Shown piece after piece: positions 49,133 through 58,757 of a stretch of DNA of 64,000 bases. Numbering within the stretch: position 1 is the stretch's first letter; the number at the start of each line of letters is the position of its first letter. Origin of the DNA: Bacillus sp. FJAT-29937 (GTDB taxonomy: Bacteria; Bacillota; Bacilli; Bacillales; Cytobacillaceae); the NCBI RefSeq assembly GCF_001509555.1, contig NZ_LMAS01000007.1, forward strand, positions 1 to 64,000. The letters are read 5' to 3'. The notes beneath the pieces were generated by a model, which had not been told where the DNA came from, searched no databases, and saw only the letters and a program-made list of their open reading frames with translations. Made by a program: the position numbers and the translations under genes.

Positions 49133-51417
49133 TGAAAAAGTTCATTGCCGTCCTGATTCTAATGATCATTTTGTTCAGTTTCCCATTAAACATAGCGAAG
49201 GCTGAGAGTCTCAATAATGTCGTTCCTACCTATACCTGGGATTGTGGAAATCCCCTTGTAAATGAGGAAATGAATAAAGAGATTGATGACTACAAAGAAA
49301 ATGATGCAAATATGGCTGAAAAGTTTCTAGCAAGTCAAGTACAAAACATTATGAATATCGGTTCAGTTGCAGGGTTAAATACATTAGTTTACGGAAATCC
49401 CTATTGCGTATGGATGGATAAACAAGATTCTTTATCAAAGGATGGTATTTTTACGGTCACTGAGAGAGAGAAAATTGTGGACCCTATGCTAAAGATGTTT
49501 AGTGCTATTTATGTTTCTTTATTAACACTTGCTATCCTTATATCTGCATTAAAAATGGGCTTCGGGGCAATGAATCCTCAAGCTAAAGCTGAATTTTGGC
49601 AGGATTCGCGAATGTGGATTGTATCCGGCTTATTAATGGCACTTTATATACCTGTCACAAATATAATCTTTGGAATGAATACGGCTGTCGTTCAATCCAT
49701 AAGGAATGTACTCATTTCAAATGGAGTGGGTGTTGATGGTGTTTCCATTATCGCAGGTTGGAAAGATATGATTACCATCATGCCCGTCATGAGCTTATTG
49801 ATAACGTTTCTTGGTGAATGGCTATTAGCAGTCATTCTAAATTTTATCTACATTGCAAGAAAAATCATCATATTAGTCTTATTAGTATTAGGTCCAATTG
49901 GTGCCTATTCTTTACTCTTTAATCGTACACGAGCCTTTTTTGGTGTTTGGCTAAAAGAAATGGTTGGGAATGTATTTCTCCAGAGTATTCATGGAATCGT
50001 GTTATTTGCTTTTGCCATGCTTTCCTCTCTTGGAGCGGGAGTATTAATGAAGTTAGGACTTATGATGATGTTTATCCCAGTGAGCGGTATGATCTCGCGC
50101 TGGTTAAATATTGGAGATTCCTCTTCAAAAATGGGTCAAATGATGACTATGGCTGGAGCAGGTGGAATTTTAAGTACCATCATGGTTGCTCAACATGCAG
50201 GCAGCATCCTTCGTGGTGGAAATATCGCTAACAATAATTCCAACGGAGGCACAACGATGAACAGTGCTGAAAATGCACTAATTAATGCTGGCGGGGGGTC
50301 TGATTCTAACATCACGAAAATTTCCAATATGGCTACTGGTGATAATTCAGCCAAATGGCAGTCAGTTAAAAAAGGCGCTGGGGCTCTAGGTGCTTTTGTT
50401 GGTGGAGCGGCTGGGATGGTTACAATGAATCCAATGATTGCAGCAGCAACAGCTAAAGCAGGTCAGTCAATCGCGACAGGTACCGCTCAATTTGGAAGAA
50501 ATGTCATAGCTGGCGGTACGAATATGATTCAAACCGGAAAAAATGCTCTTAATTATGCTGGTCCCATGGGAACAGGTCTTAAGGGATTATCGAAGGACTT
50601 ATCGGCAAGAAGAGAATTCTTCGGTGATATGGGAGAATCTGTAGGAAGTCTTGTGGGGCTTGGTCAGGCGGGAAGAAAACTGGGACATGGATTATCAGGG
50701 GTTTCTCGAACTCGACTTGCCGATACGCCATTTCATCAAGGTGGGATGTCCTTCACTGGTCCTAATGGAGAAGCTCAACCAGTGACTTGGAATACTTTGT
50801 CTAAAGTCAACCCAGGGGCAGAAGTAATGCATTTACAAACAAATAAAGGTTCTTCTTTCTGGATGAAAAACCAGGACGGAGGATGGACTTCTGTGGGATT
50901 GAAAGGGCAGGCTGACCCAACTTTGAAAAATGGCCATGTGCGTAGTACAAGCTTTAAATTAGGGAATCCTGTACAAGGTGGATTGGAATTACAACCCAAT
51001 GGAGCCTATCGCCAAAGACTAGATACCCAAAACCAAGGTATGATTCAAATGGGTGCGGGAAGTGAACCGCAAGGGAATTCTTCTTCCATTGTTGGTTTAC
51101 CAGGATCTACTCCTCATTTAATGCGAACAGGTAATTCTTATATTGTAGGCGGTGGTAATGCTAATGGACAGATTAACCAAACTTCCATTAACGCTGCCTT
51201 AACCAGTGAGAGATTCTCAGATACGAATTACGATGCTTCGAAGATTAATCCTGATAGTTATGTTGCATTTACTTCTTTAAATCATAAAGCAAATACAGGC
51301 AGTGATCATATGGCTGACCTTGTTTACAGTGGTCAAAAAGGAATGAAGAATGCAACAGGTTGGGTAGCGTCCAAGGTTAGAAACAATAAGACTTCAAGAA
51401 ATAGAGAAGTGATATAG
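49132..51417 (+). CDS. VirB6/TrbL-like polytopic membrane protein 1
   Basis: The 761-aa protein begins with a signal peptide (MKKFIAVLILMIILFSFPLN). An extracellular stretch with two cysteines (WDCGNPL, GNPYCVW), six or so transmembrane helices (residues about 120-340) and a long Gly/Ser/Ala-rich cytoplasmic tail follow. This is the TrbL/VirB6 layout, forming the inner-membrane channel. A close paralogue follows immediately. The start is the ATG at 49132, overlapping the VirB4 stop. Confidence 0.8.
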   Translation: MKKFIAVLILMIILFSFPLNIAKAESLNNVVPTYTWDCGNPLVNEEMNKEIDDYKENDANMAEKFLASQVQNIMNIGSVAGLNTLVYGNPYCVWMDKQDSLSKDGIFTVTEREKIVDPMLKMFSAIYVSLLTLAILISALKMGFGAMNPQAKAEFWQDSRMWIVSGLLMALYIPVTNIIFGMNTAVVQSIRNVLISNGVGVDGVSIIAGWKDMITIMPVMSLLITFLGEWLLAVILNFIYIARKIIILVLLVLGPIGAYSLLFNRTRAFFGVWLKEMVGNVFLQSIHGIVLFAFAMLSSLGAGVLMKLGLMMMFIPVSGMISRWLNIGDSSSKMGQMMTMAGAGGILSTIMVAQHAGSILRGGNIANNNSNGGTTMNSAENALINAGGGSDSNITKISNMATGDNSAKWQSVKKGAGALGAFVGGAAGMVTMNPMIAAATAKAGQSIATGTAQFGRNVIAGGTNMIQTGKNALNYAGPMGTGLKGLSKDLSARREFFGDMGESVGSLVGLGQAGRKLGHGLSGVSRTRLADTPFHQGGMSFTGPNGEAQPVTWNTLSKVNPGAEVMHLQTNKGSSFWMKNQDGGWTSVGLKGQADPTLKNGHVRSTSFKLGNPVQGGLELQPNGAYRQRLDTQNQGMIQMGAGSEPQGNSSSIVGLPGSTPHLMRTGNSYIVGGGNANGQINQTSINAALTSERFSDTNYDASKINPDSYVAFTSLNHKANTGSDHMADLVYSGQKGMKNATGWVASKVRNNKTSRNREVI

Positions 51418-51458
51418 GCTTTTTCCTATATCCTTCTCCTGCCATTGGGGGTGAGGCT

Positions 51459-53450
51459 TTGAAGAGAGCAATATTAGCTTTATTAATTCTATTAAATTTT
51501 CTATTAATACCAAGTATCGTAAGTGCTGAGGGAAATCAATCAAAGGGCTCTTGTGAACCTGTTTTTAATACGGGTGTTGAAGAAAAAATGAAAGAATATA
51601 AGGAAGAAGATGCTTCATTACCTGAATCTTATGCAATTGATTATATAACAAGTTTTGTCAACATCGCGGGAATTAATTCTATGGCTAATTTAATATTTGG
51701 AAATCCCTATTGTATATGGAGTTCTGAAGAAAAAGTATTAATACATGGGATTTTTACAAGTGATGAACAAACAAAAATTATTGAACCTATGATCAAGTTA
51801 GTAAAATCAATATTTGTTTCAATCCTTGTTCTTTCGATGATGTTTTCAGGAATAAAGGTAGGTTTCAGTGGTTTAACGGGGAAGTCCAGAGCAGAGTTTT
51901 GGGAAGATGTGAAAATGTGGTTCATGGTGACCATTTTCCTTTTTTCTTATGATTTCTTAATAGAGCAATTATTTGTATTAAATACAGCTGTCATTAATTC
52001 ATTTAAAAGTTTAATGGATTCAAATGGACTAGATTACAAGACTGTTAGTTTAATGACTGCCAATTCCAAATTTGCATTTACTGATATTGTTGTCTTCTTG
52101 GCTGAATGGCTTTTAGCGTTATATATGAACTTCATTTACATATTTAGAAAAGTCGTTATTCTCATTCTCATGATTTTAGGACCTGTTGCAGGAATTTCAC
52201 TATTATTTACACAGACTCGAACTTTTTTCTCAACTTGGATAAAAGAATTATGCGGGCTCATTTTTCTTCAAAGTTTCCATTCTTTTATTCTAACCATATT
52301 TATCTTTTTCTCTACGTTGTTAAGCGGTATAAACGGTACCATGTTTAAAATGGCTCTATTAGTAATGTTTATTCCGCTTACAGGTATGTTGATGTCATGG
52401 ATGAAGTTGTCTGAAACCTCTTCTAACTTAGATAAGTTTGGCATGATGGGGGTTAAATCAGTCGCTGCAGCTGCGAACGTTACTAGATTTGCAGCTGCAA
52501 AAAGTCCTATAGGGAAAAAAATCCCTGACTTTGCAAAACAAAATAATACTCGAATTAGCGAACTTGCTCAAGGTAAACACTCTAAGGTCTGGATTGCTAT
52601 GAAATCGGGAGCGGGTATGAGTGGTGCTATTCTGGGTGGTACTGCTGGCCTTGTTTTAGGACCACAGGGAGTAATGTTGGGAGCTATGGCAGGAAAAGGT
52701 ATAACAGCGGGTTTTTTACAAGGATCTAGGAATCTTTCTGCATTTGGCGTAAATACTTTTAAAAATTTTAAGGATATCAAGAATAGCGGAGGATTTAAAC
52801 AAAGCTTTAAGGATATTGGGAAAAGACGTGAGTTCTTTGGAAATATGGGAGAGTCTGCAGGGGCGCTAATAGGTTTAGGTGGACTTGGAAGAAGTGCAGG
52901 ACATGCTCTTAGTGGTGTATCAAGACAAAGACTATTGAATTCATCTGAACCTGGTGGATTTGGCGGTATGAACCTTCAAAAGTTAAGCGAGACGCATGCT
53001 GACCAAAATGTGAAATGGATTCAGGACCAAAAGGGGAGCGCTTTTTTTCTTGATAAAGGGAATGACAATCTCGAAAGAATAAGCCCTTGGGGGGCTGCGG
53101 ATCCTTCTTTAGGAGCTGGCATACAAAGAGAAGTTGATTATAAATTTGGAAATCCGCTTCAAAGCTTAGGGTATTCACCAAACGGAACATACAGTGTTCC
53201 TCAAATGGATGCATTAGCGGGATCCTCATCCACTTTACAAAGGTCATCAGAAGCGGTGTTAAGAGGCCAAAATGGAAGTATCGTAGATTCGAATTTTAAA
53301 GCTGATGGCTTAAATCCTGACTCCTATTTTTCACCAGGAATGAAAGGAGCAGATACGCGATCAAGTGGAGATAGAGTAGCAGATTCTATACATGGTTTAG
53401 GAAATAGGTTTAGAAATAATGAAGCTCCTAGACATAGAGGATTTTTATAG
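51459..53450 (+). CDS. VirB6/TrbL-like polytopic membrane protein 2
   Basis: 663 aa, the same architecture as its neighbour and clear sequence similarity: NLIFGNPYCIW against TLVYGNPYCVW, RKVVILILMILGPVAGISLL against the equivalent helix, and RREFFGNMGESAGALIGLG against RREFFGDMGESVGSLVGLG. It is therefore a tandem duplication within the transfer operon. TTG start behind GGGGGTGAGG. The two may form a hetero-oligomeric pore. Confidence 0.8.
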   Translation: MKRAILALLILLNFLLIPSIVSAEGNQSKGSCEPVFNTGVEEKMKEYKEEDASLPESYAIDYITSFVNIAGINSMANLIFGNPYCIWSSEEKVLIHGIFTSDEQTKIIEPMIKLVKSIFVSILVLSMMFSGIKVGFSGLTGKSRAEFWEDVKMWFMVTIFLFSYDFLIEQLFVLNTAVINSFKSLMDSNGLDYKTVSLMTANSKFAFTDIVVFLAEWLLALYMNFIYIFRKVVILILMILGPVAGISLLFTQTRTFFSTWIKELCGLIFLQSFHSFILTIFIFFSTLLSGINGTMFKMALLVMFIPLTGMLMSWMKLSETSSNLDKFGMMGVKSVAAAANVTRFAAAKSPIGKKIPDFAKQNNTRISELAQGKHSKVWIAMKSGAGMSGAILGGTAGLVLGPQGVMLGAMAGKGITAGFLQGSRNLSAFGVNTFKNFKDIKNSGGFKQSFKDIGKRREFFGNMGESAGALIGLGGLGRSAGHALSGVSRQRLLNSSEPGGFGGMNLQKLSETHADQNVKWIQDQKGSAFFLDKGNDNLERISPWGAADPSLGAGIQREVDYKFGNPLQSLGYSPNGTYSVPQMDALAGSSSTLQRSSEAVLRGQNGSIVDSNFKADGLNPDSYFSPGMKGADTRSSGDRVADSIHGLGNRFRNNEAPRHRGFL

Positions 53451-53465
53451 TTAGGAGGGTAAGTC

Positions 53466-55547
53466 TTGAGCACAAATAATAGTCAAGATATAGGAAAACA
53501 AACAGCAGATCAGTTAGGTCAAATCGGGAAAAGTGCGGTAAAAAATAAAAGAGTACGGAAATTGGCGGTAAAAGGATTTAAAGCTGTTACGAAGCTATTT
53601 AAATTTTTTATTCAGAGATTAATTCCAGCACTCCTTAAAACTGTTCTTTCTTTCGTGGGCCCATATTTGCTCGTTATTATCCTCCTAATTGTCTTGTTGC
53701 TTATTGTAATCGAGGGAGTAGCAAGTTTTGACTTCTTTCAATTAGGGGGCGAAAGGAATAAAGCTGAGGAATTATTTGATAATACCATAAAGACTGTTGT
53801 AGTGGACCGAACCGAACAGTTAGCAGATCCATTAACTTCTCAAATTCGTGGGCAGCAGGATGAATTCCCTTACCCTCCGGTAAGTGAAGCATGGTTACAA
53901 AGACTTTCAGATAAGATGACCCCTAGTTGGGCAATGACAGGTATTCTCTATTCCTATAAAAATCTGAAACATATAAACTATCGACCCTGGCATAAGGATT
54001 TTAGCAACACACCAATGGAAACCCCAGGAGACCAAAGTGCAGCTCAAAGTAAGTTTTATAATGTTATCAGTGCAGAATATGATTATTACTTTAATCACCC
54101 AAGCATGCAAGTACAAATGACAATGGGACAATCATCTGGAGAGAAAGTGGATATCCGTGAAGAAACATCGTGTACCATAGAAGACTTGGATGAAGAGGGA
54201 AATGTAATAAATACAAGAACTGAAACGACTATTACAACGAGAACAGAGCCGCTTCCTTCTCGTGAAATAGTATTAGATTCAACCCTTTTATATGCACAGG
54301 CGGAATTTGCTTATTATTGGCATGATACAGACTGGCTGGATAGTGGGGAAACAGAGTCAGGAAATTGTAAAACTAAAACGTTTAAAAAGTATCATTTATA
54401 TCTGATCGATGACGGCTCAGAACCTCCTGTTACATATGATGTAAATCGTTTATTATCCTTCTTATTGATTGATAATCCTCAAGGGAAGCTTGCTAGATTA
54501 GTAAAGGTTAAAGACTTTGAATATGTAATTGAAATGGCCCAAACTCTGGATGAGAATTTTCCTAGGTTTACCATAGATTACAAGGGGCTAAAAAGCTGTG
54601 CAAAGGGTGGTAATCTGGCCATGTGTATTGGTCAGTTTGTTTCGAGTATTGGTGCCTATTGTTCACCGAATAAGGAAATCGAACAATCTTCATGGAATTC
54701 AATGTTTACAAATGCAGGGGTATTAAGTTCTTATGGCAACGTTATTCTTAAAAAAGCAGAAAAACACGGGATTGATCCCGTTCTGTTTGCTGCCATTGCC
54801 TTTCATGAAAGCGGATTTGGAACTTCTGCAGCTATCAAAGAAAAGAATAATCCAGGTGGTTTAATGGGGAAAAATGGGCTTATGATATTTTCTACATTGG
54901 ATGATGGATTAGAGAGTATGGCCAGAACGTTGCACAATCGAATTATTAATGACGGATTAACCACTGTAGAAAAACTAGGTTCAAAGTATGCCCCTGTTGG
55001 AGCAAGTAACGATCCGACTGGTTTAAATAATCATTGGGTGCCTAATGTTTCAAAAATTGTTAGCCAACTCGGCGGCTTGACGATGAATTGTGAATCTTAT
55101 GGTGATTACAATGGAGGATTTCCATTGCCAGTTGGTGATGAAACCTTTATGACTCCTACCGTTGGAAGGGTTACCTCTAATTATGGCCCTAGATGGGGAA
55201 CAATGCATTACGGAGTAGATATTGCAAAGAAAGGAGCGGGTGTCCCAATTGTTGCTGCAGCTGATGGTGACGTCTCTAGATCAAGAAGAGAAAGTTCATA
55301 TGGAAATGTCGTATTTATTAGGCACAACATCAACGGACATACCTATGAAACGGTATACGCTCATATGTCTGAAAGAAAAGTTTCTGTAGGGGATCAGGTT
55401 ACCAAAGGTCAGCTTATTGGTTTTATGGGGAATACAGGTGATTCAACAGGTCAACACTTACATTTTGAAATCCACAGACCATTTTACAAGTATCGTCCGA
55501 CCAATAGTGTGAACCCATTACTCTATATTGCTCCCCCAAGTCCATAA
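53466..55547 (+). CDS. Bifunctional cell-wall hydrolase of the T4SS (lysozyme-like plus M23 peptidase)
   Basis: One transmembrane helix (residues about 60-85), an extracellular middle region, and then a lysozyme-like domain (HGIDPVLFAAIAFHESGFGT, NNPGGLMG, with catalytic Glu in HESG). The C-terminal M23 domain has HYGVDIA and HLHFEIH zinc ligands. This is the VirB1-like enzyme that opens peptidoglycan for the channel; Gram-positive conjugation systems commonly carry such two-domain hydrolases. 693 aa, TTG start after TTAGGAGGG. Confidence 0.9.
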   Translation: MSTNNSQDIGKQTADQLGQIGKSAVKNKRVRKLAVKGFKAVTKLFKFFIQRLIPALLKTVLSFVGPYLLVIILLIVLLLIVIEGVASFDFFQLGGERNKAEELFDNTIKTVVVDRTEQLADPLTSQIRGQQDEFPYPPVSEAWLQRLSDKMTPSWAMTGILYSYKNLKHINYRPWHKDFSNTPMETPGDQSAAQSKFYNVISAEYDYYFNHPSMQVQMTMGQSSGEKVDIREETSCTIEDLDEEGNVINTRTETTITTRTEPLPSREIVLDSTLLYAQAEFAYYWHDTDWLDSGETESGNCKTKTFKKYHLYLIDDGSEPPVTYDVNRLLSFLLIDNPQGKLARLVKVKDFEYVIEMAQTLDENFPRFTIDYKGLKSCAKGGNLAMCIGQFVSSIGAYCSPNKEIEQSSWNSMFTNAGVLSSYGNVILKKAEKHGIDPVLFAAIAFHESGFGTSAAIKEKNNPGGLMGKNGLMIFSTLDDGLESMARTLHNRIINDGLTTVEKLGSKYAPVGASNDPTGLNNHWVPNVSKIVSQLGGLTMNCESYGDYNGGFPLPVGDETFMTPTVGRVTSNYGPRWGTMHYGVDIAKKGAGVPIVAAADGDVSRSRRESSYGNVVFIRHNINGHTYETVYAHMSERKVSVGDQVTKGQLIGFMGNTGDSTGQHLHFEIHRPFYKYRPTNSVNPLLYIAPPSP

Positions 55548-55566
55548 TGAAATGAGAGTGTGATCA

Positions 55567-56190
55567 TTGAGGAGAAAAATAATAGCAACGGTAATCATAA
55601 CACTACTTCTGGTCTCCGCTTATTTAATTGTAAAAGTGGCAGTTCAATCAAAGGTTTCGACTTTTGAAAAAAGCAACATAGAGTTAAATGAGATTGCACA
55701 AATGGAGAAAAACTTAACGATGCAAGCAGGCGAAGAACCTGATGAGGAATTTGAAAAATATCTGAAAGAAAAATATTCAAAGCCAGAGGCTGCGATTGAA
55801 TATTTATTTTCGATAGCGTTACAGAATGACGTGAATAATTACCCAAGTGCGTTTTCTCAAGAACAACTTCAAACTGATTTGTTCGAAAGGAAAGAACAAG
55901 ATAAAGAACAATTAGTCAAAGATATTATGTCCCGACTAACAAGGAATGGCATGTTGACTTCAGTTAAAGTCATAAAAGGGATGATGGTGTTTGAAAAAGA
56001 TAGTATTAGGGTGATTTGTGACCTGAATTATAAAGATCTTAAGTCCCCAATCAGAGTCAATATAAAGGTTAAGAAAGAAAAAATGGAGCATTTTCAGCAT
56101 GGAGATAATGATTTCCATGATACCTCAGAATACTATTATATTGATTCTTCAGTTTGGGAACTCATTAATAAGATTGAGAATAGTAGGTGA
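55567..56190 (+). CDS. Membrane-anchored T4SS accessory protein (207 aa)
   Basis: One N-terminal transmembrane helix and a soluble domain (EAAIEYLFSIALQNDVNNYP, VKVIKGMMVFEKDSIRVICD) that could adopt the NTF2-like fold of VirB8/TcpC proteins. The evidence is topology and position only. Contains QTDLFER. TTG start. Confidence 0.5.
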   Translation: MRRKIIATVIITLLLVSAYLIVKVAVQSKVSTFEKSNIELNEIAQMEKNLTMQAGEEPDEEFEKYLKEKYSKPEAAIEYLFSIALQNDVNNYPSAFSQEQLQTDLFERKEQDKEQLVKDIMSRLTRNGMLTSVKVIKGMMVFEKDSIRVICDLNYKDLKSPIRVNIKVKKEKMEHFQHGDNDFHDTSEYYYIDSSVWELINKIENSR

Positions 56191-56195
56191 AAAAT

Positions 56196-56681
56196 ATGGC
56201 GGTAAATATCATGCTCGAAAATGGAATTCGACTGTTCCAACTTCTATTTGTACCGTTATTCGGTTTAATATTTCTGATTGCGCTCTTCTTCTTTTTGTTT
56301 GCTTTCAAAAATCCATTTAAACGCAGAAAAGCTTACTTGTTTTCAATTGGCGGTTCAGTCGGGATGCTACTAGCCCTGTATATGCCATTGATCATTACAT
56401 ATTACATGGGAACATATAAGCCAAAAGAAAATTCGGATGCAACAATACGAGATGTAGTGGATATTACTTTGCCCTGGGGAGAGGTTGTTTACGAAGTCAT
56501 AAAGGTTCTTTTTGAGCCGATGATTTATGCTGGTTTCTTCATTGGAATGGGAGTATGGTTACTGGCTGCTAAAAATCCCGCTCGAAAAAGGATTGGTATG
56601 GGGATGGTCTTCGGAGCTCCATTGATTTGGACATTCTTGCAGATTTCACCTGATATATACTACTTTTTTGTACCGAGATAA
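56196..56681 (+). CDS. Four-helix membrane protein of the transfer operon (161 aa)
   Basis: ATG at 56196 after TAGGTGA. Hydrophobic segments near residues 13-35, 44-64, 103-123 and 136-155. No family recognised. Last gene of the secretion operon. Confidence 0.6.
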   Translation: MAVNIMLENGIRLFQLLFVPLFGLIFLIALFFFLFAFKNPFKRRKAYLFSIGGSVGMLLALYMPLIITYYMGTYKPKENSDATIRDVVDITLPWGEVVYEVIKVLFEPMIYAGFFIGMGVWLLAAKNPARKRIGMGMVFGAPLIWTFLQISPDIYYFFVPR

Positions 56682-56682
56682 C

Positions 56683-56745
56683 TTTAATATAAAATGTCAC
56701 TACTTTTAATATAAAATGTCATCAATGTTTAATATAGAGTGTCAC
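56683..56745 (+). repeat. Three direct repeats, consensus TTTAATATAAAATGTCAC
   Basis: Copies at 56683-56700, 56705-56722 and 56728-56745 (third with two changes), spaced 22-23 bp. They lie between the secretion operon and the AbrB-like regulator. Repeats at about two helical turns suggest a protein-binding array (operator or partition/transfer site). Confidence 0.65.
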
Positions 56746-56823
56746 TAAGAAAACATCACTAAGCAAGAAGAGAGGACTTACTATGTATTTCCTCTCTTTT
56801 ATCTATGGTAAAAAAGTTAAAGG

Positions 56824-56867
56824 TTGACAAATTCCTTACAATTCCTTACCATACAAAGTAAGGAATT
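56824..56867 (+). promoter_or_regulatory. Operator-promoter of the AbrB-like gene
   Basis: TTGACA is followed at once by two direct AATTCCTTAC repeats (56830, 56840) and an inverted GTAAGGAATT (56858). The repeats cover the spacer and -10, so a repressor bound here would block the promoter. The AbrB-type protein encoded 18 bp downstream is the obvious candidate. Confidence 0.7.
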
Positions 56868-56884
56868 GTTATAGGAGGATTAAT

Positions 56885-57448
56885 ATGGCTAAAGCTAGTG
56901 TTACAAGTAAAGGGCAAATTACCATACCTAAAGAAATAAGAGATTATTTGGAGCTCGAAGATGGAAATAGCTCTGTAAAGTTTACGATTCAACAATTTCC
57001 TAAAGCGGTTTTGATGGAAAAAGTGGAAGAAAAGATTAAATGTCCGATTTGCAAAGGTCAAGGCCTTTTTCATATGTATAGTCTCCCTTGTTTTGTGTGT
57101 GATCAAACAGGTTATATAGATGCGAATGTTCCAGCTCTACGCTTGTTGGTTGAAATCCCTAGGGATTATAAAGTTGGTATCTCAATCATTCAACAGGAAA
57201 TAGACAATGAAGGGAATTACTTTTTAAAAACTATACCCGAAGTGCAAATTAAGAGTAATCAATACAATTCATCGATTTTAGAGATAGTTCATGATTTTTT
57301 TCAAATGAAATTAATTGAGGAGTTTGCTCCTAGAGATAAACAAGAGCCTACTAAGTTTATGAATTCATCAGATGAAATTATAGAAGGAATTCTAGGTTTG
57401 TTAATAAAGGAAGAATCAAAAGAAATTGTTAAAAAGTGGTTTAGGTAA
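56885..57448 (+). CDS. AbrB/SpoVT-domain regulator fused to a zinc-finger region
   Basis: Residues 1-50 form a swapped-hairpin DNA-binding domain (KASVTSKGQITIPKEIRDYL). It is followed by CPICKGQGLFHMYSLPCFVC, a DnaJ-type CxxCxGxG...CxxC zinc motif that is unusual next to AbrB. The remaining 110 residues are unrecognised. Probably a transcription regulator of its own gene and perhaps of the transfer operon just upstream. ATG behind TAGGAGG. Confidence 0.8.
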   Translation: MAKASVTSKGQITIPKEIRDYLELEDGNSSVKFTIQQFPKAVLMEKVEEKIKCPICKGQGLFHMYSLPCFVCDQTGYIDANVPALRLLVEIPRDYKVGISIIQQEIDNEGNYFLKTIPEVQIKSNQYNSSILEIVHDFFQMKLIEEFAPRDKQEPTKFMNSSDEIIEGILGLLIKEESKEIVKKWFR

Positions 57449-57497
57449 ATATGAGACAATTTTAGATTTTTTAATAGGCTAACGGGGAGTGAGAATC

Positions 57498-58127
57498 ATG
57501 TGGTATTGGTTATTTATCAAAGAGAAAACGAATCAATTTATTGTTCTTTCTGATGAACAGTTAGACCAAGAGAACCGTTGGATTCTTATACGAGATGATT
57601 ATGAGTTAATTTCTGATTCTTTTCGGTCCGTAAAAGATGCTGAAGAATATGCAAAAACATGGTATAGAGCAACAAAGCTTAAATTAGAAACTATGCCGGT
57701 AACATTAAAATCTGCAGGAGAGTTTGTCAATCAACATCATCGTCATCACAAGTCTCCTCAAGGGCATAAATTTTCAGTCGCATTATCAGATGGAGATTTA
57801 ATGGTAGGAGTGGTCATTGCTGGCCGCCCTGTATCAAGACATCATGATGATGGTTACACACTTGAAATTACCCGATGTTGTGTGAAAGAGATTTACAAAA
57901 ATGGTATCAGTAAGCTTTATTCTTCTGTTTGTCAGATTGCGAAGGCAATGGGGTATAAAAAAGTTATTACCTATACACTTGTTGAAGAACCTGGTAATTC
58001 GCTAAGAGCTTCAGGCTTTAATTTAGAAAGAGTTAGTAACGGAGGATCCTGGGATAGTCTAGCTAGAAAAAGAATAGATAAACATCCAACTGGCAAGAAA
58101 AATCTTTGGTTACGAAAAATTAGTTAA
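57498..58127 (+). CDS. GNAT-like protein of the XF1762 type
   Basis: FVNQHHRHHKSPQGHKFSVA, MVGVVIAGRPVSRHHDDGYT, CCVKEIYKNGISKLYSSVCQ and YTLVEEPGNSLRASGF match a conserved family of GNAT-fold proteins widespread in phages and plasmids, function unproven. ATG at 57498 after ACGGGGAGTG. Starts a cluster with the annealing protein. Confidence 0.75.
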   Translation: MWYWLFIKEKTNQFIVLSDEQLDQENRWILIRDDYELISDSFRSVKDAEEYAKTWYRATKLKLETMPVTLKSAGEFVNQHHRHHKSPQGHKFSVALSDGDLMVGVVIAGRPVSRHHDDGYTLEITRCCVKEIYKNGISKLYSSVCQIAKAMGYKKVITYTLVEEPGNSLRASGFNLERVSNGGSWDSLARKRIDKHPTGKKNLWLRKIS

Positions 58128-58154
58128 GGAAGCTTTTTAGTTGAGGTGGTAGTA

Positions 58155-58757
58155 GTGGGACATAAAGAGAGTCTAGAATTATACCAATCTTTAATAAAAG
58201 AATTAACGGCAGCCTTTCCAGAAGGGTCAGTGGAAAATACGGAAACTCCAAGTCGAGCTTCCATCCCTGTTCAAGCCTACATACAAAGATTAGAGGAAGT
58301 TGCAGGTAATCTTTGGTCATGGAAAACAACCGGTGATCCGATTATCTACGAAAAAGAAGAACAAATTCAAATTAAGGGTGTTTTAAAGATACTCGATGCC
58401 GAGAGAGAAGGGATTGGGTTTTCTAATTTTCAAAGATACGCTGATTCGGGTAAAATCATGAATTTAAAGCATTCTATCCTTTCAGCAGAAAGTGATGCAC
58501 TTAGAAAAGCATGTGATAAATTTCGAATGGGTTGGGTGGATTTAGCGCCATATAGAAAGTGGGGAAGTAACCCGGGCATTGGTATTGAAGTTAATAATAC
58601 TAAAACTGGGACTCAATCTAATTCGGTAAAATGTGTAAAGTGCGACCGAACTCTCACAATAGATGAGATGAATTTCTTGAAAAATAATAATATCAAAATC
58701 AATTTTTGTAAGAATGATATTCCTGAACAATTATTAAAAAATAGGAGGAATAAATGA
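58155..58757 (+). CDS. Rad52/Sak-like single-strand annealing protein
   Basis: YIQRLEEVAGNLWSWKTTGD, then a beta region, then AESDALRKACDKFRMGW. This is the order seen in the Rad52/Sak and DUF1071 recombinases ('RL...G..W.W', 'DALK.A...FG.G'). They coat and anneal complementary ssDNA. A C-terminal zinc knuckle (CVKC plus a later Cys) is added. The start is the GTG at 58155 after GAGGTGG. Fits with the RecB-like nuclease and SSBs elsewhere in the window. Confidence 0.68.
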   Translation: MGHKESLELYQSLIKELTAAFPEGSVENTETPSRASIPVQAYIQRLEEVAGNLWSWKTTGDPIIYEKEEQIQIKGVLKILDAEREGIGFSNFQRYADSGKIMNLKHSILSAESDALRKACDKFRMGWVDLAPYRKWGSNPGIGIEVNNTKTGTQSNSVKCVKCDRTLTIDEMNFLKNNNIKINFCKNDIPEQLLKNRRNK

